Shown here: positions 62,921 through 64,000 of the stretch, piece after piece
How positions within the stretch are numbered: position 1 is the first letter of the stretch
How the letters are laid out: each line of letters opens with the position of its first letter
DNA from: Hydractinia symbiolongicarpus
Lineage: Eukaryota > Cnidaria > Hydrozoa > Anthoathecata > Hydractiniidae
Length of the DNA: 64,000 bases
NCBI RefSeq assembly: GCF_029227915.1
Contig: NC_079887.1
Location: 3,720,001-3,784,000, forward strand
Direction of reading: 5' to 3'
Program-made: the position numbers and the translations under genes
Notes under the pieces: generated by a model
What the model was told of the DNA's origin: nothing
The model's database searches: none
What the model saw: the letters and a program-made list of their open reading frames with translations, nothing else

Positions 62921-64000
62921 TTATATTATTATTTCACCACTAAAGCCCATGAGACTTGTAGTTTTTAAAAATGTTTTCATTTTTGATGAGACGCTGAATA
63001 AAAGGAGTTTAATCGACGGCAATCGAAAACTCGCGATTTCCCGTAAATCCCGGGCTTGTCCCGTATAGTCGAATGTATGCAAAGAGAGTACCCTGTGAGT
63101 AAACACATTTCCAGAACGATTTTTTAAATTATCTTTTCACCACTAAAACGCATGAGACTTGTAGTTTTCAAAAATGTTTTCATTTTTGATGAGACGCTGA
63201 ATAAAAGAAGTTTAATCGCCCGCAAACGAAAACCTGCGATTTCCCGTAAATCCCGGACTCGGCCCGTATAGTCAAAAGTATACAAAGAAAGTACCCAGGG
63301 AGTAAAATCATTTCCCGAACGATTTTTTATGTTATTATTTCACCACTAAAGCCCATGAGACTTGTAGTTTTTACAAATGTTTTCATTTTTGATGAGACGC
63401 TGAATGAAAAGAGTTTAATCGCCGGCAAACGAAAACCCGCCATTTCCCGTAAACCCCGGACTCGGTCCGTATAGTCAAAAGTATACAAAGAAAGTACCAA
63501 GGGAGTAAACTCATTTCCAGAACGATTTTTTAAATTATCTTTTCACCACTAAAACGCATGAGACTTGTAGTTTTCAAAAATGTTTTCATTTTTGATGAGA
63601 CGCTGAATAAAAGAAGTTTAATCGCCGGCAAAGGAAAACCTGCGATTTCCCGTAAATCCCGGACTCGGCCCGTATAGTCATAAGTACACAAAGAAAGTAC
63701 CCAGGGAGTAAACTCATTTCCCGAACGATTTTTTATATTATTATTTCACCACTAAAGCCCATGAGACTTGTAGTTTTTAAAAATGTTTTCATTTTTGATG
63801 AGACGCTAAATAAAAGGAGTTTAATCGCCGGCAAACGAAAACCTGCGATTTCCCGTAAATCCCTGACTCGGCCCGTATAGTCGAATGTATACAAAGAAAG
63901 TACCCTGTGAGTAAACTCATTTCCAGAACGATTTTTTAAATTATTATTTCACCACTAAAGCCCATGAGACTTGTAGTTTTTAAAAATGTTTTCATTTTTG
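62921..64000. repeat. 8-monomer-plus-61-bp repeat in Z, unit 2 (cut by window end)
   Basis: It is the counterpart of 33,452-34,531 at offset 29,469. The window stops inside the CATTTTTG hairpin arm of a monomer, so the array continues. Confidence 0.88.

Larger units (their letters stand above)
1..64000. repeat. Satellite array of ~203-bp monomers spanning the entire window
   Basis: The same unit recurs without interruption, always in the same orientation. Anchoring on the GATTTTTT that follows CCCGAAC, successive starts near 2028, 2231, 2433, 2636, 2839 and 3039 are 200-203 bp apart, with 203 the usual value. One typical unit has 76 G or C in 203 bases and 12 CpG. In order it holds a T-rich segment, the ACGCATGAGACTTGTAG box, a small hairpin, GATGAGACGCT, TTTAATCGCCGGC, GATTTCCCGTAAATCCCGG, a CGGCCCGTATAG segment and a GTATACAAAGAAAGTACCC segment. 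No gene, tRNA, rRNA or transposon is visible in any stretch. The monomer length is not a multiple of three, so reading frames do not persist. The array runs off both ends. The satellite family was not recognised; a centromeric or heterochromatic role is inference. Confidence 0.98.
16990..64000. repeat. Domain 2: mixed AAAACGC and AAAGCCC monomer subarray
   Basis: From ~17,160 monomers with TTATTATTTCACCACTAAAG followed by CCCATGAG become frequent and are interspersed with TTATCTTTTCACCACTAAAA types. Further linked variants define subtypes: CCCTGTGAGTAAAC in place of CCCAGGGAGTAAAC, CATAAGTACACAAAG in place of CAAAAGTATACAAAG, and CATTTCCAGAACG in place of CATTTCCCGAACG. Short islands of domain-1-like monomers are embedded, for example ~17,880-18,790, ~24,470-25,090 and ~36,890-37,440, so the two domains have exchanged sequence. 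Confidence 0.85.
50453..64000. repeat. Superblock Z (continues beyond the window)
   Basis: It corresponds to X positions 20,579 to ~34,531. The left junction near 50,450-50,456 joins an AAACCCCGCACTC monomer to an AGTGTAATCG/GGCCAGTAAAG monomer. The offset to Y is 12,846, then 13,253 after the Z-only 406-bp gain, then 13,659 after the Y deletion. Z-only base changes include CGTGTAGTC near 58,537, GAATATATAC near 61,387 and CACTGAAACG near 62,472. Confidence 0.9.

Noticed and set aside
1-64000. CRISPR array (regular direct repeats)
   Set aside because: The repeated unit is ~203 bp with no unique spacers and no cas genes. The repeat covers the whole sequence.

Overview
The whole 64 kb window is one uninterrupted satellite DNA array. 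Monomers of about 203 bp (200-203 bp; roughly 315 copies) run head to tail in one orientation from the first base to the last, and both window ends fall inside the array. I found no protein-coding gene, RNA gene, transposon, CRISPR array or unique sequence. A typical monomer is about 37% GC. Its first ~85 bp is AT-rich with T and A tracts, and its remainder is richer in GC and carries most of about 12 CpG. This points to a eukaryotic pericentromeric, centromeric or subtelomeric satellite. I do not recognise the family and cannot name the host. The undepleted CpG would fit a lightly methylated genome such as many invertebrates, but that is only an inference.

Layout. Domain 1 (1 to about 16,990) is built mainly of 'AAAACGC' type monomers. 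It holds an 8373-bp tandem duplication (copy A ~228-8600, copy B ~8601-16973) that is almost perfectly identical. Each copy contains nested 8-monomer (1620-1622 bp) and 3-monomer (608 bp) repeats. Domain 2 (about 16,990 to 64,000) mixes in 'AAAGCCC' type monomers. It starts with 1217-bp (6-monomer) and ~609-bp (3-monomer) repeats. From ~20,579 it consists of three long related superblocks: X (20,579-39,271), Y (39,272-50,452) and Z (50,453 to beyond the window). They share the same order of sub-blocks at offsets of 17,028 (X to Y), 13,253 (Y to Z) and about 29.5-30.3 kb (X to Z).

The superblocks differ by clean gains or losses of whole monomers: +812 bp in X, -406 bp in Y, +406 bp in Z. Repeats with periods of 2, 3, 4, 5, 6, 8 and about 41 monomers are nested in one another. 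This is the pattern expected from repeated in-register unequal exchange, replication slippage or gene conversion.

Worth a second look: a short hairpin in every monomer with an apparent compensatory substitution; a second GC-rich mini-hairpin whose variants pair as A-T or G-C; a minus-strand motif one base short of the CENP-B box core; and a 61-bp partial monomer with the same breakpoint in both domains. All short ORFs are by-products of the repeat and are not called as genes. Block boundaries were found by eye from diagnostic variants and are good to tens of bases, not single bases, unless stated.
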